In this document: positions 25,501 through 39,800 of the stretch, in pieces
Layout: the number at the start of each line of letters is the position of its first letter
Position numbering within the stretch: the stretch's first letter is position 1
DNA from: Pagrus major
Lineage: Eukaryota > Chordata > Actinopteri > Spariformes > Sparidae
Assembly: GCF_040436345.1 (NCBI RefSeq)
Contig: NC_133238.1
Coordinates: 11,410,150 to 11,474,149 of the forward strand
Length of the DNA: 64,000 nt
Reading direction: 5' to 3'
Notes under the pieces: model-generated
What the model was told of the DNA's origin: nothing
Database searches by the model: none
Seen by the model: only the letters and a program-made list of their open reading frames with translations
Made by a program: the position numbers and the translations under genes

Positions 25501-27245
25501 CCTCGTTCACCAAATCTGTGTTTTTTTAACTGTGGTTTCGGGAGGCAGAGCGGGTTTGGTTGTCCCCACGTACACGGAGGAAATAAGTTCATCAAGCTCT
25601 CTGTTGAGAAAATAAGCTCGGGTAGAAAAAGTTCCTTGATTCATCCCAATTCGTGCTAAAATAGGTGTTTGGAAACCCGCATACCCGGGTCAGTATGTCA
25701 ATAATTAGCGGTGGTCGCAGGAGGAGGAGGAGGAGGGTCGCTGAGGGTGAGAACTCCCAGCAGAGCGAGAGATGAGAGAGGAAGAGGAGGAGACCGGGGG
25801 GGGAGGAGGTGCGAGGAGAGGTGTGAAGTTTAAATATGAGGAGTGAGTGTTAGAATAATTTGAGGGTGGTTGAGCTGGGCTGACCCTGCACACACAGGAG
25901 GTGACCTCATCCGTCTGACGCGAGGGAAGGAAAATAAAAACACAATGCTGAAATGTGGCCGGAGACAATGAAACTTTTAGTCGTCACTTGCTTATAAAGA
26001 GAATGATATGAAAACCTTAAAGGGAAGATTTCAACTTTCTTAAAGTCGAAGATTAAATCAAGACTGTGCTGAACAGCGGCCTCTGTGGCCACAAGTGGTA
26101 ATTACAGTATAGTGGTACCTACATTTTCCCACTCAGACAATCGCCTACTCCTCCTTTTGCTGAAACTAAACTAAGCTAACACTATAAAATTAAATTAGCA
26201 ATGTAAAAATGTAGGAACATGTTGTGACAACGTCTGGTCTGTCAAAACATACTTAAAACCCTAAACAGGTGACAAAAAGGAAATTATTATATTTATTTCC
26301 TGCCATTTCTTTCTTCTCTTGCCTACTTTTTGTCCTTGTTTCAAACTGACATTGTCTTTCTTCTCTCTCTTCAGTTCAATACGTTCCAGGCAGTCATCGG
26401 CTACGATGAGATCGACTCGTACGTTCTCTTCCTCTACCCTGAAGGTGGTCTGAACTTCTTTGGGACTCGACCCAAGGTAAACTGGTTGTACACAAGCTTT
26501 TAAATCACAGCTTGGATATTTTAGACCTGCAGTTTTAATGACCGGTACTTGAGGAAAATGTTTTTCTTATTTTTTTCACTTTCCCTGCTTGTAGGAGTCT
26601 TATAATGTCGAGATCGAGCTCCCTGCTAGAGTTGGCTTCAGCAGAGGAGAAGTCACGTATCTGATCTTCTCCCGAACTGAGGGACCTCACTACAGCGTCA
26701 CTAGTGATGAGCAGAGTGTTAAAAACCTCTACCAGTAAGTAAAAAACATCAATCACATCTGTTGCTAGTTAGGTGTCAGCTGCAATGCTAGCTTTAATTG
26801 AGTACAGTGCTTTGGTAAATACATGAGTTTATAGTAAGTGTTTGCTAACAGGAGAGTTAACAAGATAGCGGGCTTTGCTAGCTTTCAAACCGTCACTATC
26901 CAAACACAAATATAGGCTTGGTAAGGAGCTCGAAAAAGCAATCCACTTTTCCTTTTCACCTTTTTCCAAGTAGACATTCCTGCGCTGCATGTCGTTGCAG
27001 TGCAGAAAATCACAGGTGTTATTAATACATTGCTAACAATAGAAACCTGTGAGGTTGGAAATGTACACAGACTGGCCTGTGAGCTCCCGCTGACTGGTTT
27101 CTTGCTCTCCAGGGTTGGTAATACAGGAATTCCAGGTGTCTGGCTTTTCCACACCGGGAACCGTTACTCTTTTGACAACATTGTTCCTGCATCCATTGGT
27201 GGTCTCCTCGCTACTCCACTGCCTGGAGGACATGGTCTCTCCCTG
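16541..27245 (+). CDS. nid2: nid2 exons 1-6: signal peptide and NIDO domain
   Basis: Exon 1 opens with the ATG of [13 protein letters not shown], a hydrophobic signal peptide of about 23 residues, then DMFPYGS, the usual start of mature nidogens. Exons 2-6 (residues 70-295) form the NIDO domain: [20 protein letters not shown], then [14 protein letters not shown], a block containing [12 protein letters not shown] and [20 protein letters not shown], and [14 protein letters not shown]. These match human NID2 in order. The exon 5-6 junction splits a Gln codon (CA|G). Intron 3 (18841-26374) is the largest in the gene. Confidence 0.94.
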
Positions 27246-28307
27246 GTAATTTGGTTTTAATCATTATCTATAGCTAAGAGTTGTTTTTTTTGCTGCAGAA
27301 CTTCCTCTGACACCTCCATGATTTGTGCCTCTAGGACACCACCACCCCCGAGTACCCTGAGTTTGAGGAATACCCAGACAACAATTTTGACCCCGACAAC
27401 CAGGATGAAGAAGATGACTACCCTCTGACAGGCGGAGACCCTGAATTCCAGCCAGCGCCTGCCGGTGACCTACCGCCTGCCGCTCCCTCCTCCCCTTCAG
27501 AGGATGTTCCTCACGGCTCACAGCCATCAAACAGGCAGTATGCTCCCCCTAATCCCCCAGAAGCAGCACCAGAGGAACAGCAACCACAGGTAACACCTAA
27601 ACGTCCCTGCAAATTCAATGTATTAACAGTTTGATGCTGTTTTTCCAACCAAAAACACGTAAACTACAATCATTGCTAAGCCGCACTCTGTGGCAATCTC
27701 TTCAAATTCTTCTACTTATTGTAGTGGACATTAAAAAAAAGGAATTTAAAGTGGCAGTGCTGTCTGTGCTGAGAGTTTTGTAATTGTAAATGCTGTGGTT
27801 ATAATGGAACGCTGCTTTGGAGACAGTACAGCGGTGTCAACAAAACGCTGGCCCAGCTCCAATCACAATCCCCTACACACTGTTTACAGTATGTAAAGCA
27901 TGCATAGATCATAGCTGTCTGGTTTATGGCATCTGGAGAGAGTTAAAAAAAGTATTGTTTTGGCTCAACGACGACATGAAAAACACATTTGAAGTTAAAC
28001 ACAGCCGTTTCCGTCTCTGTAGGTTCCTCTGGAGGTGGTGGACGTCTACCCCCCTCACAGAAACGAACCACCTCTCTCCCCTGGGGGTCACGTGGTCAGT
28101 GTGGACGAGGACGATGTTGATTTTGACACAGGAGGTAGGAGACGAACCATATGTGTGTATGTGTATATTAATATGCATATAAATGCCTTCTTAACTTCTG
28201 AAAGGACGTTCACTTTGAGAAGCAGAGGGGTAACATTACCTCGCCCTCTGCAGCGGAGCAGCTCCGCAGCTGGCAGTACAATACTGCCGTTGTGCCGAGC
28301 AGCTCCC

Positions 28308-28350
<43 letters not shown>

Positions 28351-31146
28351 TGTCCAGTACTCCCGCCCTTGCAACTGCTCCCACAGGCTTTTGCCGTAAA
28401 TAAGAATGTGTTCTCAGTCAGCTTGCCTGGTTACATAAGGGTCATAAGAGTCTTTTGGGGTAAAAAATGTTCATCTCAGCTCAGTTCAGAGTGATGAAAT
28501 GCGATTTTTCATAGAAGATGCGAAGAAATATGTCATCAAAACGACAGGAGTTAGACCAAACCCTCATTTAGTGCTCAAAATGTCTCATATCTGAGATATA
28601 ATACACCGTAAGGGGGATGTGTCTGAATAAAGTGTGTTTACATATACAGTCGTGTGGGCGTGTGCATTTTCCAAAGGTCAAATTTTTCAAAGTCTGAGAA
28701 AAAGCATAATTTTCCAATTCACACGCCTACGTTGTGATATCAGTGTTGTGGGTTTCCCTCGACAGAATTATTTAAAGCACAGTGATTTCCCCCTTAAGTG
28801 TGTGTGTGTGTGCAGAGTCTGAGAAAATACACGGACATCCTGTGTTCATCTGTATGCTTGTGTGTGTGTGTGTGTGTGTGAGTGTGTGTGTGATGCCCCT
28901 GTAGGATGACAGAATGCTGCATTTTGATCCCAAATCAGCCGTTTACCAGAGGGACAAATAGAGAGAAAAAGCAAAGCGCTCACTTGTTGAATGTGATGTT
29001 TTGAATCCGGTTCAGTTTTAGCTCTGCGTTGCCACGAATTGCTTCCTTTAAGAGACATTTTTAAATTTAGACTTCACGTTTCAGCGGTTTTGAAACTCTC
29101 TGCTCAGCAGTGTCGACCAAATGTTTAATGCTGACTGTCCTGTTCTTTGTTTGTTGCAAATAAATTAAGAACAGAGTGCATCACTTCCTGTGTGTCAGAG
29201 GATTTTCTCAGAAAAGAGCGATCATAGTGTTACAACAGTTCATGTAAAAGCTTCTATGACTTACCTAACCTGTAGATACAGTGTACATTACTTTATATAC
29301 AATAAATCTATATATACTTATATATATAGACTTCTGAAATATCTTTTTTATAGCATTTTAGATGCTTTTGGAGATCATGAAGTAGCAGTGAATGTGTGTG
29401 TTTGTGTGTGTTTGTGAGTGTGTGCATGTGAATCAGTGGGTGTGGGAGGTGGGACTGCAACAGCTGGTTTCTCTCCAACTACTGCCTTGACATATGTGTT
29501 TTTGAGTGTGTGTTTTGTGTGTGTGTACGTCTCCCTGGATCTCGTCCACCTTCTTATTCTTCCTGTCCATCTGCACTATGGAAACAACCGTCAATGGTCT
29601 CTATTTAAACTTGCGTGTTTGTATGATGTAAGTACTGCAATCAAAAGCAACATCTCTTCTAAGTGGTCAAGCAAAGCTACCCAAGGTCACTGCCACTTCG
29701 ACATCAAGTTTTATTTGACATAGATAATGGTAAAAGCTATAAAAATACAATGGAAGGAAAAAGGGATCAAGCTTTGATGTTAACATTGCAAATGACAGTC
29801 CTTGTCTGCATGTATGCCTTACTCTGTTAATCGTTGATAGGAGACATCAGGATATTGATTTTATATTAAATGTATTGTATATGTAAAGGATAATAATGAT
29901 TATTTTCTCTCTCTCTCAGTGATCCAGTACACTACAGAGAATAAGGAGACATGTGCCAGGTATGTGACTAGATAACATGATTATACCTGCTGTTGCCTGT
30001 AGAGGAAAATGTATATTCTAACTATTTGTAGTGGTTTTCGATTTTACACATGAATATCTGTTTACTGGTCTTTGGGAATACTACTGCATAGTGTCTCCAG
30101 AGGAAGCTGTACAAAATCTGATTAAAAAAATGCCTCGAGTGATATCACTTGAGTCAGTGTTGTACAGTCTGAAGAAGTTTGAAAAGAAAAATCTGGAGGT
30201 GTAGAGTTGTAGCCTGCTCCTCATCTCATGAAGCTAGCAGCTTGAGGATACATTAGTCACAATTAGCGCAACACATCTGGATCTCTGAATGAACTGTTGA
30301 AGGTTGAGTTGCATTGTGGGTAAATATAGGTGCCAGGTGATGACAAAAAAAAGGTGATTACTGTTTCTGCAGCATTAAACTTGTTTTTCTTTGCTCTCTC
30401 TCTTGTCGTCCCAGATTCCAGCAGCAGTGCTCCCAGAATGCATTTTGCTCCGACTACGCCACAGGCTACTGCTGTCACTGCCGACCAGGCTTCTATGGAA
30501 ACGGGCGCCACTGTCTACCTGAAGGTTAGAGCAGCACCATTAATGAGTAATAATCTCTTTAAAAGTTGAAGTAGTTTTTAGTGTAATCCTTGTGCGGCTC
30601 CTTCAGGCGCTCCACAGCGTGTCAGCGGTAAGGTGAGCGGAACATTGATGGTGGGTTCGACTCCAGTGGATCTGAACAACATCGATCTTCATGCTTACAT
30701 CGTGGTGGGAGACGGGAGAGCGTACACGGCCATCAGTGAGGTGGGAGTCGAAAGAAATACATTTCAATATGTTATCTATACGTTTAAATCTTACAGAACG
30801 TGATCATAAATGTTCCTCTTCACAGGTACCTGAGCCAGTGGGCTGGGCTCTGATGCCAGTTGCACCAATAGGAGAGCTGTTTGGATGGCTGTTCGCTCTG
30901 GAGCTGCCCAATAGCCAAGCAGGATTCAAACTCACAGGTAAATTGAGTGTGAGTGTGTTGCCTTAGGATGTTATGTTGCCTCGTACATTCTGACTCACGA
31001 GCACATCTGTAGAGGGAACTCCTCTGCAGTCTGTGTTTGTGTGTGTTCATGTTTTCTGTCTCCAAGCCAGCTGTATTCTCTCCAGGGATGTGATGTGATA
31101 TCAGGCTTCCACCTCCCCTCTCTAATAGGAAACAGCTGTCTGTGTG

Positions 31147-31183
<37 letters not shown>

Positions 31184-33730
31184 TGTACAGATGTAACCAC
31201 TGCAGACATTCCACTTTTTATGATATGTAACTGCTGCACTGTCGGTGTGTCTGCAGTAATCTGGAAAATATTCTATAAATAGAAGAAGTGATTCGTTGAT
31301 TGATCGGCTGATTTCCCACCAGGTGCTGAGTTCACTCGTCGCGCGGAGGTGATCTTCTACCCCGGCAACCAGCGCCTGTCAATCATCCAGACGGGCCGCG
31401 GCCTTGACAACCACAACCACCTCACCGTTGACACCGTAGTCAGCGGCAGCGTGCCGTTCCTGCCCCCTGGAGCTGAAGTCACCATGGATCCCTTCAAGGA
31501 GACCTACCAGTACTACCCATCTGGTAACCATAACAACCATAAAAGCCGAAATCGTTTGACATCTGTTTCGTCCGTTTGCCTAAAACCTTTTCTCGTTTCT
31601 GCAGTTGCCACCTCCACCTCTGTGAGGGAGTACTCAGTTGTGTCGGCAGATCGAGGCTCTGAGTCCTTCTCCTTCCAGCTGAAGCAAAACATCACCTACC
31701 GCGACTGTCGTCATGACAGCCGCACCGCCGCCCTGGAGACGCTGCAGATCACCATGGAGAGGGTGTTTGTAATGTACGTCAAAGAGGAGCGAATCCTGAG
31801 ATACGCCATCACCAACAAGATCAGCCCAGTCGGAGGTGAGTCAAACGGGGATTAGAGGCAGATATCAGGCTTTCATTACTAAGCAGATGTGGTGTAGTCA
31901 GTGAGAGTGATACTCACCAGAAAAATTACAACACTGGACAATTTTTATGGGGATTAAAATGGGACAGGACAGGACACAGGACTTTTACTCAGGAGACCAC
32001 TGAAAGCGTCTCAAATGAAACTAAAGTCAACATTGACTTATTTTAACGTGCTTATGTCACATATGTCGCATAAATAACATAGCGTACTTATTTGAACCCA
32101 AACCTGTCACAGTTCATCAAAAATGGACCCAAACGCAGACACTGTGTAAAAACACTGGCGACAAAAAGGCAACAAGGAAAATTAAAAAAAATTTAAAAGT
32201 AATAAAAAAAACAGAGGACAAACCATAAAGCTATGGGGAACAAATCCAGATCACAGTGAATACACAGGGAACACAGAGGAACGCAGGAGACACAGATGTT
32301 GACAGATGAACCAACGAAGAAACACACAAATACACAAAGGCTAATGAAACACAGGTGTACCCACAAAAATGGAAGGAAAACAGACAAGAAGTAGAAACAT
32401 TTGTGCCAAATTTCGGAAATAATTTAGGAGAACCTTCAAAGTCGTACATTACCAGATCATTTCTCTGGTCATCGATCTGAAAAAAATATAAAACACCAAT
32501 AAGATATATGCCTGTAATCTAGTGTAAGATTTGAAAACAACGTCAGGGTGGAAAAGCCATCGCATCCGCACTAACCGGCTGATGTCTTTCCTCCATTGAA
32601 AGGCTAACATCAGCAAATTATATCAAGGACCGAGTGTTTGAGTGACTCCCTAAATCCATTCCAGACCATCACTGTCAATCTTTAAGTGGGTGATCACACT
32701 GTAGGCGTTGAAAACGTGAGGTTTTCTGTTCCAGAGCCACAACTAGCATCCAGACCACCTCGTAATTGTTGCAGCGCTGCCACAGAAACCTCTGCCAAGC
32801 CACGAGGTTGGACAGGGCTCAGATTTAAACACACATGCTGCAAGCTGAGGGCTCGTTATACGTAAAACCATAGAAAACAGTGTTAAAGCGACTGTGTTAC
32901 CTCTGTGGGTTCATTGTCTGCTCGAGGCTGCAGACACAAAAACACCACTGTCTTTAAGGACCGTTGTAACCACGATTTGCGTCACAGCTGGCTTTAGATA
33001 TTGGTCGACAATTGGCATTTATGAGTTGAACCTGGACAAGTGTTGACGTTGTCTTGTAGAGTGAGCTGGTCAGGCAGTTAAAACTGAATGGAGGCCAGCA
33101 CCATTCAATAAAGTTCAAGAATGAGGAAACCAAATAAATTGGGGAGAAAACTGTCCACCTCATTATTGGGTTTGGTGTCTGAAAGTACATTGTGATACCA
33201 GAACACAAAACCAAAACCACAAAAGTTAATGGCCATGATGGATTAGTGTACCAATCCATCTTCAGCAGATTTTTTTAGATTTAAGGTCTCCTCACCTTTG
33301 TGTCCCCTTTCCTTCCTTTCTCGACATTTTTATTTGCCCTTGCGTCGTCTGTTCTCATCTGTTCACCAGATACCACCAAACCTGCACAAATATGGAAATG
33401 TGTATAGAAATACAGCATGAACGTGTGTCATGTTCTGTTTCTGTCAACACACGGTGGTCATGCTTGCTTTACCCTCTCTGATGAAAGCCAGAGAGAGACA
33501 GAGAGAGACAAGAGACCTCAGAAGATGGAGAGGAAGAGGAAGAGGTTGAGAGAGACGGAGAGGTTGGGTTTTTGAATCCAGACCAAGTTTCTGTCATTTA
33601 AACGTCAACACGTTGATTAAAAAGGTTATGATGACACATCTCACACATGCACACGCACACACACTGATACACCCAGAGCACAGCTGGAAGAGCTTTCGGG
33701 GATCAGGGGTTTTGTAAACACGGGTTAAGT

Positions 33731-33801
<71 letters not shown>

Positions 33802-36800
33802 ATTCAAGGGTCTTACACTCTCTGGGAAATAATATCCCAGCCAATGACAGATTTTCTAGCGGGGGGGTTGCTGGGCAGAATAGCTGCCCACTGATGTCAT
33901 GAGAATCAGAGATTGCAGGAGAAGTTCAGACACTGAACTGATAGAGAGAGGACAAACCTGACATGAGTCTGTGTTGTTTATAGGTAAAGTTATGGAGCCA
34001 GATTTGATTTCAAATCCTTTCTTTGTCAAAGATTTGCTTTGATTGGGTCTAAACCTGTGGATTAATACAACACATAGCCCCTTTGTGAATATCAATATCC
34101 TTGTGCACAGCTGTCATGGAGCATAATACAAGGTTCCTCCCTCAAGGTTTATTTTCAAGATTTTAAAGGGGTACTCCAGCTAGTTACAGTTGTGGGACTT
34201 GCTGTTTAGTTCTTTGAAGACACCTCAAAAGCTGTGTCCTACAATTCCCATAATGCACCTAATTATCATTTTTGATTTCACCTTCCCAAAACACACAGAG
34301 TGTGACATCATTCTCTGTTCAGGATGGCATTACTCCACTTGATCTTTACATTGCAAATAGTAATAGTAATATTTTTTGCTGCTAAATAACTGATCAAAAT
34401 ATCATTCAGTATATTTAACCTTTAAGGTGAACCAACTCAAGATAACCTTGATGACAGCTGTGTTATTTTCTCAGACTTCAGAAAACTCCCCCCAAGCCAC
34501 AGAAGACATTTTACAACTGTTTTCATGGTCTGAACAGTACTCTCCTTGAACTGACCTTTATGTGTAAAGTTGGTGGAGTGCCCCTTTAAAGCTCTGGCTT
34601 TAAGTTCGAGGATCTATCAGTCAAACTTTATGTCCTGGATTGTGTTTTACCTTCATGCTTCTTGCTGAAGGCCTGCCTGACGCTGCCTTCATCCCTTTAA
34701 ACATCACGCTCTCCTAAATTTCAGGTCATGTGTCAGTAAAAGTTAGTAATGACAGATAATGATACAGATAATTTTGTGTTGCACCCAGTGTGGTCGATTG
34801 GATTTCAAGAGTAGCCAGTGCCATCTTGACAGGGTTTTGGCTACGCCTCTGTAGAATCAGTCTTGTTTTTGTGTGTGCGTGTAGGAGTTGTGTAAAGAGC
34901 AACAGGTGGGAAACTGCAGTCGTTGCTTTGATGGTGTGTAGTGCATCTCTCTCTCTCTCTCTCGCTCTCTCTCTCTCTCTAATTACCACTCAGTCTTTTC
35001 TCCCATCCACATGTATCTCGCTCTCTCATCTCCCCGTCTTCCCGGCCACATTCAGGACTTTGAAGAGTCTCTCTCTCTTTGATAATGAGCCACAGTTGGC
35101 CTCTGGCTGTAAGAGATGGAAGCAAGCTGTGCCTAATGTGTGTGTGTGTGTGTGTGATTTTGTTTAGGTGTTAGCGTGTATATGTTGTTGTTTAACGTGG
35201 ATAATGCCCCTTATTGTAAAGAAAAAGCCCGTCCTTAAACATCATTAAAAACAGATATTAGTGATGTGATTTCCTATTTATTTTCTTTTGGTTGGTTTGC
35301 TTTCTTACGACACTGAAATTTTCTCTTTCCTTGTGCCAAATGGAAATATTGGAAATATTTCCATCGTGAAGTTAAACAGTTCTCCAGGGAAAGTCAAACA
35401 TACATTTTTCTTCAAACCTTCACACATTTTAAGAGCATTATTTAAACAACAGGACCACCACTTGTCTTGAAACCAGTACTAATTAACAGCGTCTCAGTGG
35501 TTTGTAAAGAGTCTGGATTTGCGGCTCGAGTCCCGCTGTACCACCCCCCATCCTGATGTATGCACTCGGGAACATATTGAAGTAGAGAAGCACTTAATTT
35601 ATTGAAGTCTTTACATTCTTTTCTAATGATTTCCCATGAGTTTTCTTCTTTCTTCTTTTCTTCTGTGTTTTCCACAAAATGAGTCTGAGGTTTGTTGTGT
35701 AAATATTCTGAGCTGTACGTTGGTATGAGGAAACCCCGAACACACATCCGCTCACTCATCCCTCTGTCTGTCTCTCATGTATATGTGTGTCTAACCTCAT
35801 CCATATGTTGACGATTGAGAGCATGAAGGGAGTCACTTCCTAGGAGGAAACCGTCCCTATGGGAACTTGTCTGGAGTGATTTTACATGTGTGTTTGGTTA
35901 GGCTGTCCTGTAATCATCGCTGTAATCATTGGAGTTTTACTGCCGAATAATCCACATCTTAATTTATCTTAATTCAGGACAGTTTGAAGCGTTGCTAGTC
36001 TGTGCAGCTGTGCGGTAGATCTTCCTTGACATGTCTCTCTGGAACCACATATTATACTTTAGTGTCACTGCTTTCTATCTCATCTCTATCTGTGCTGCCG
36101 AAGCTGAAAATATACTTTCCGCGTCTGTGATTGTGTGAAAGTTTGGGTCCCAGAAGTAGTGCTGTAATAGAAGCTTCACTATTGGCGCTAACAAACTATA
36201 GCGTTTACAAGGTGTCAGTGGTGGAAATTAAATTGCTAAATTGCTAATTAGTATATTGTTGTTATGTTTCTTTCTCATGTCATTTAATCCGTCTCTGCTC
36301 TGCTCTGCAGTCGAGCCGACTGGTCCGGAGCTGGTCAATCCCTGCTATGCTGGAACCCATGACTGTGACACCACGGCTCAGTGTATCCCCCTGGAGGGAC
36401 AGACCTTCCAGTGCCAGTGTGCTACTGGTTACAGAGGGGATGGACGCAACTGTTACGGTACGGGCACGCAAGTACACATACACTGTTCAAGATGTCTTTC
36501 TGGATATAGTGTCGTGACAGTGTATGTACATTTCAAAGTGCTTCATTTTGCTTTGTTTAGTCTAATGGTGCCCCCCCCCCCCCCACAAACACATGCAAGT
36601 TAAAGACAGTTCAAGGCAGCATGTCTGTGTTTCATCAACATCTGTCCATCCAGTGTAGACGGGTCAAGTACAGGCAATCGTCTGTCCCTCTCTCTTCTCT
36701 TCTCTTCTCTTCTCTTCTCTTCTCTTCTCTTCTCTTCTCTTCTCTTCTCTTCTCTTCTCTTCTCTTCTCTTCTCTTCCAGTTAATTCTCTAGTTAATAGG

Positions 36801-39800
36801 GACATGCAGTGCTTTAAGCTGGTGCGTGGCCTGTCATTAGCCCAGCAGCAGGTCCTTCTCTCCTGCTGACAGCCCTAGGAAAGCCCCAGGCTCGGGCTTA
36901 GTTCCCATGATTGGGCCTCAGTGTGTCTCTCTGGTCACATCATCTGTGTGTGGTTTTGTTCTGTACGTTGCAAAATACATTTAAAAATGCAGTCAAGAAT
37001 CCAGGTGTGGGGTTACGTATACATATAATGTATACATAAAAGCACCAGTAATGACCTTTAATTACAGCTTCAACACTCACAGACACATGCAGCAGGCGAC
37101 ATGTTGTTAGATCGAGGATTCCTGGTTTACAGGCTCATGAGTTCATGTAAAAACGGTCTCACTTTCTCTCCTCTTCTCTCACTGCAGACATAGATGAGTG
37201 TGCTGAGGGCTTGTCTTCATGTGGCGCTCACGCTCAGTGCATGAACCTGCCTGGGAGCCATCGCTGCCAGTGCCAGAGTGGCTTCGAGTTTGGCTTCGAC
37301 GGGCGTACCTGCGTTGGTGAGTTGCAATGAGTGAAATATACTGAAGATGTACTGATGACATGGGTTTGAGTTTTTCTTGGATCAAAATTTGGTCTTTAGC
37401 CACGCTCGAAACTATGAGGCTTTTTCGCTTGGTGCTTTGAGCTACATCAGCAGCATTATTTTTTGTTTCTAACATAGTTTAACCAGCCTACTGAGCTTTG
37501 ATTGTACTGTACTCGCTGCTGCTCAACTGTGCTCTGAGTGCAGGTGTATATATCGGCAGTTGGCGCCATTCAGAGAAGAGATTGTAGCGGATGAATGGGT
37601 TGAGGCATCTGTTTAGTACTTGAAAGTTCCCTAAGCAGGGTCACTTAACCCCCCCTTTCTTTACTTTTTGTGTCTGTTGTTTCAAGGCATGTTTCAACAC
37701 CTGCTAATTCTTCTCTAAATGAATAACAAGCCCATTGTAGTGGTTTGCCTTTGAGCTCAGCTTCATGACACTCCATCATCTAACTGAAAACACTACATCA
37801 ACAGGGATATCATTAAAAGCCACTAAAATAAAGGCTTGGCTTCAGCAAAACGTCAACTACAACCACTAAACATGCTGCTCTGTGTTGAATCAAGCTGTGT
37901 CAGCCTGTCCTCCTGCGTGTACTGTAATTATGATAAATGTAATGCTCCTCACATGCAAATCAAAAAAGGAGCAACAACAGCAACCATGTCATTCTCCATT
38001 CTTCACCACATGAGAGATATTTTGCTGCATGTTCCAAAATGAGCTGAATATTTTGGAAGAGACCCACATATTTGTCCGAGCGCAGGCATAACATTTCTTC
38101 CACAACAGTAACGCACAGCTGCAAAAGTAAGGAAACACAGTGAGAGGGGAGGATGGGTGACAAATGTGAGGGTGGGAATGAGAGGACTAATGTGAGAAGG
38201 GAGCGGGTGAGATAAGGCAGGAGAGAGGGGGGTGAAAGTGAAAGACAAATGGAGCAATGACACAATGTGTGTTTTGCTTCGGAATGTGTGGAGGAGAGAG
38301 GTCCTGCTGACGTGTATGTTGGTGTGTGTGTGTGTGTGTGTGTGTCCTCCTTTCACCCATCAGTATGAACTCCTGATGAACCTCCTTTAAATCCTCCCCA
38401 CCTCCCTCCTTGACAGATAATGTTACACTTTACATAAAGCCTTGAATTTTTCCAAAACCTCAAACCATAAACTGATAAGATACAGTACAACTGAACTAAA
38501 TTATTTCCATCCAGCAGCCAAATATCATTTTATAGCTCAGTATAAATATGTGGAGATAGTCGAGTATATATTTATTTCCAAATTCCAATCTGAGGTGTTT
38601 CTACATTTATGGTTGTTACATTTTCATTCCCGGTCCTTCTATTTCCTTAGATGTAGACGAGTGCAGCTCCTCTCCATGTCACATCAGCGCCAGATGTATC
38701 AACGGACTGGGTTCCTACCAGTGTCAGTGCCAGGCTGGGTTTTATGGTGATGGTTTCTACTGTTCCGAGCAGGAAGGTCCGTAAAATTACCACTTATGTC
38801 ATGCACAGTGATGGAATGTAACTAAATACATTTACATAGGTACATTTTTGAGTTACTTGTTCTTTATTTAAGTATTTCCATTTTCTGCTACTTAATATTT
38901 CCACTACATTTTGGAGGCACATTGTACTTTTTACTCTACTACATTGATTTGATTATTTTAGTTACTAGTTACTTTGCAGATTACATGCTGCGTCAAAGCC
39001 AAAGACGCGCATTTTTAAAGTAATTTACTATCAGATAACAAATCAGTTATTCCAGTAATCAGAGCAATGCTAAATATCGGATCTGATTATCAGTCGACCC
39101 GTAGTTTAAGTGGACATTACATGTAGATGTAGTTCACTTTTACTTTGGGGTCACTCCCAGTGATGTATAAATACTGTATAAATAACAATGCATATCTAAA
39201 ATTAACCAAATACAATGTTAACAATACTAAAAGGTATTTTTTCAATTGTTTGTCTACAGGACAGACAGTTCGCCCAAAGAGTCAGTGTGAGCAGCACAGA
39301 GACAGTCTTCAGAGCGGCGGTGAAGATGGTCGACCGAGTGTTGGAGCTTTCGTCCCTCAGTGCGACTCTGACGGACGGTACCGACCACTGCAGGTGAGCA
39401 CTGACTGGAGGTGAAGTGCATGGCTGACTGATGACCTGGGTTATGTGATGTAAAAATTTGGAAATAATTCATGACAGTGTCACGGCTCCACTGGACATTG
39501 TTGGTGTGTGGACGGTAGGGGGCAGGAGAGAGCAGGAACCAGGACTCCACCTGGTACAGCACCTAAAGACTGTGACAGACCAGGTGAGATGAAAACCCAC
39601 TGACAAAAACACACTTATTGTATCAAAAAAGCATCAAAGAGTGAATGCCAAATTGTCAAATTTGTTTATTTTTTCATTTTTTTCCTTAATTTTGTTCATC
39701 TTTATCTCCACAGATGAACCAGAGCGTCCTAAAACTCACTGTGAACACTACAGAGACAGTGTACAGACCACAAGTCCAGAGGGATATCCTATACAAGGAG

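Larger units (their letters stand above)
18841..26374 (+). other. nid2 intron 3 (7.5 kb)
   Basis: No exon or nested gene was recognised. It contains an ACTCCAGC-type element start near 19902, two copies of a TTAGCTTAGC-type element in opposite orientation (23141-23345 and 24290-24425), short TG tracts, and a purine-rich block (25715-25825). Open frames such as 20396-20863 on the minus strand are low-complexity. Confidence 0.65.
31836..36310 (+). other. nid2 intron 14 (4.5 kb)
   Basis: No exon was recognised. Contents are a purine-rich dispersed-repeat-like stretch (about 32100-32420), a GT microsatellite (33732-33800), a MITE with terminal inverted repeats (34162-34590) and a CT tract (34946-34980). 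Confidence 0.65.

Noticed and set aside
34790..35167. 125-residue plus-strand ORF with Ser-Leu repeats
   Set aside because: It is generated by the CT microsatellite in nid2 intron 14, and no splice sites frame it.
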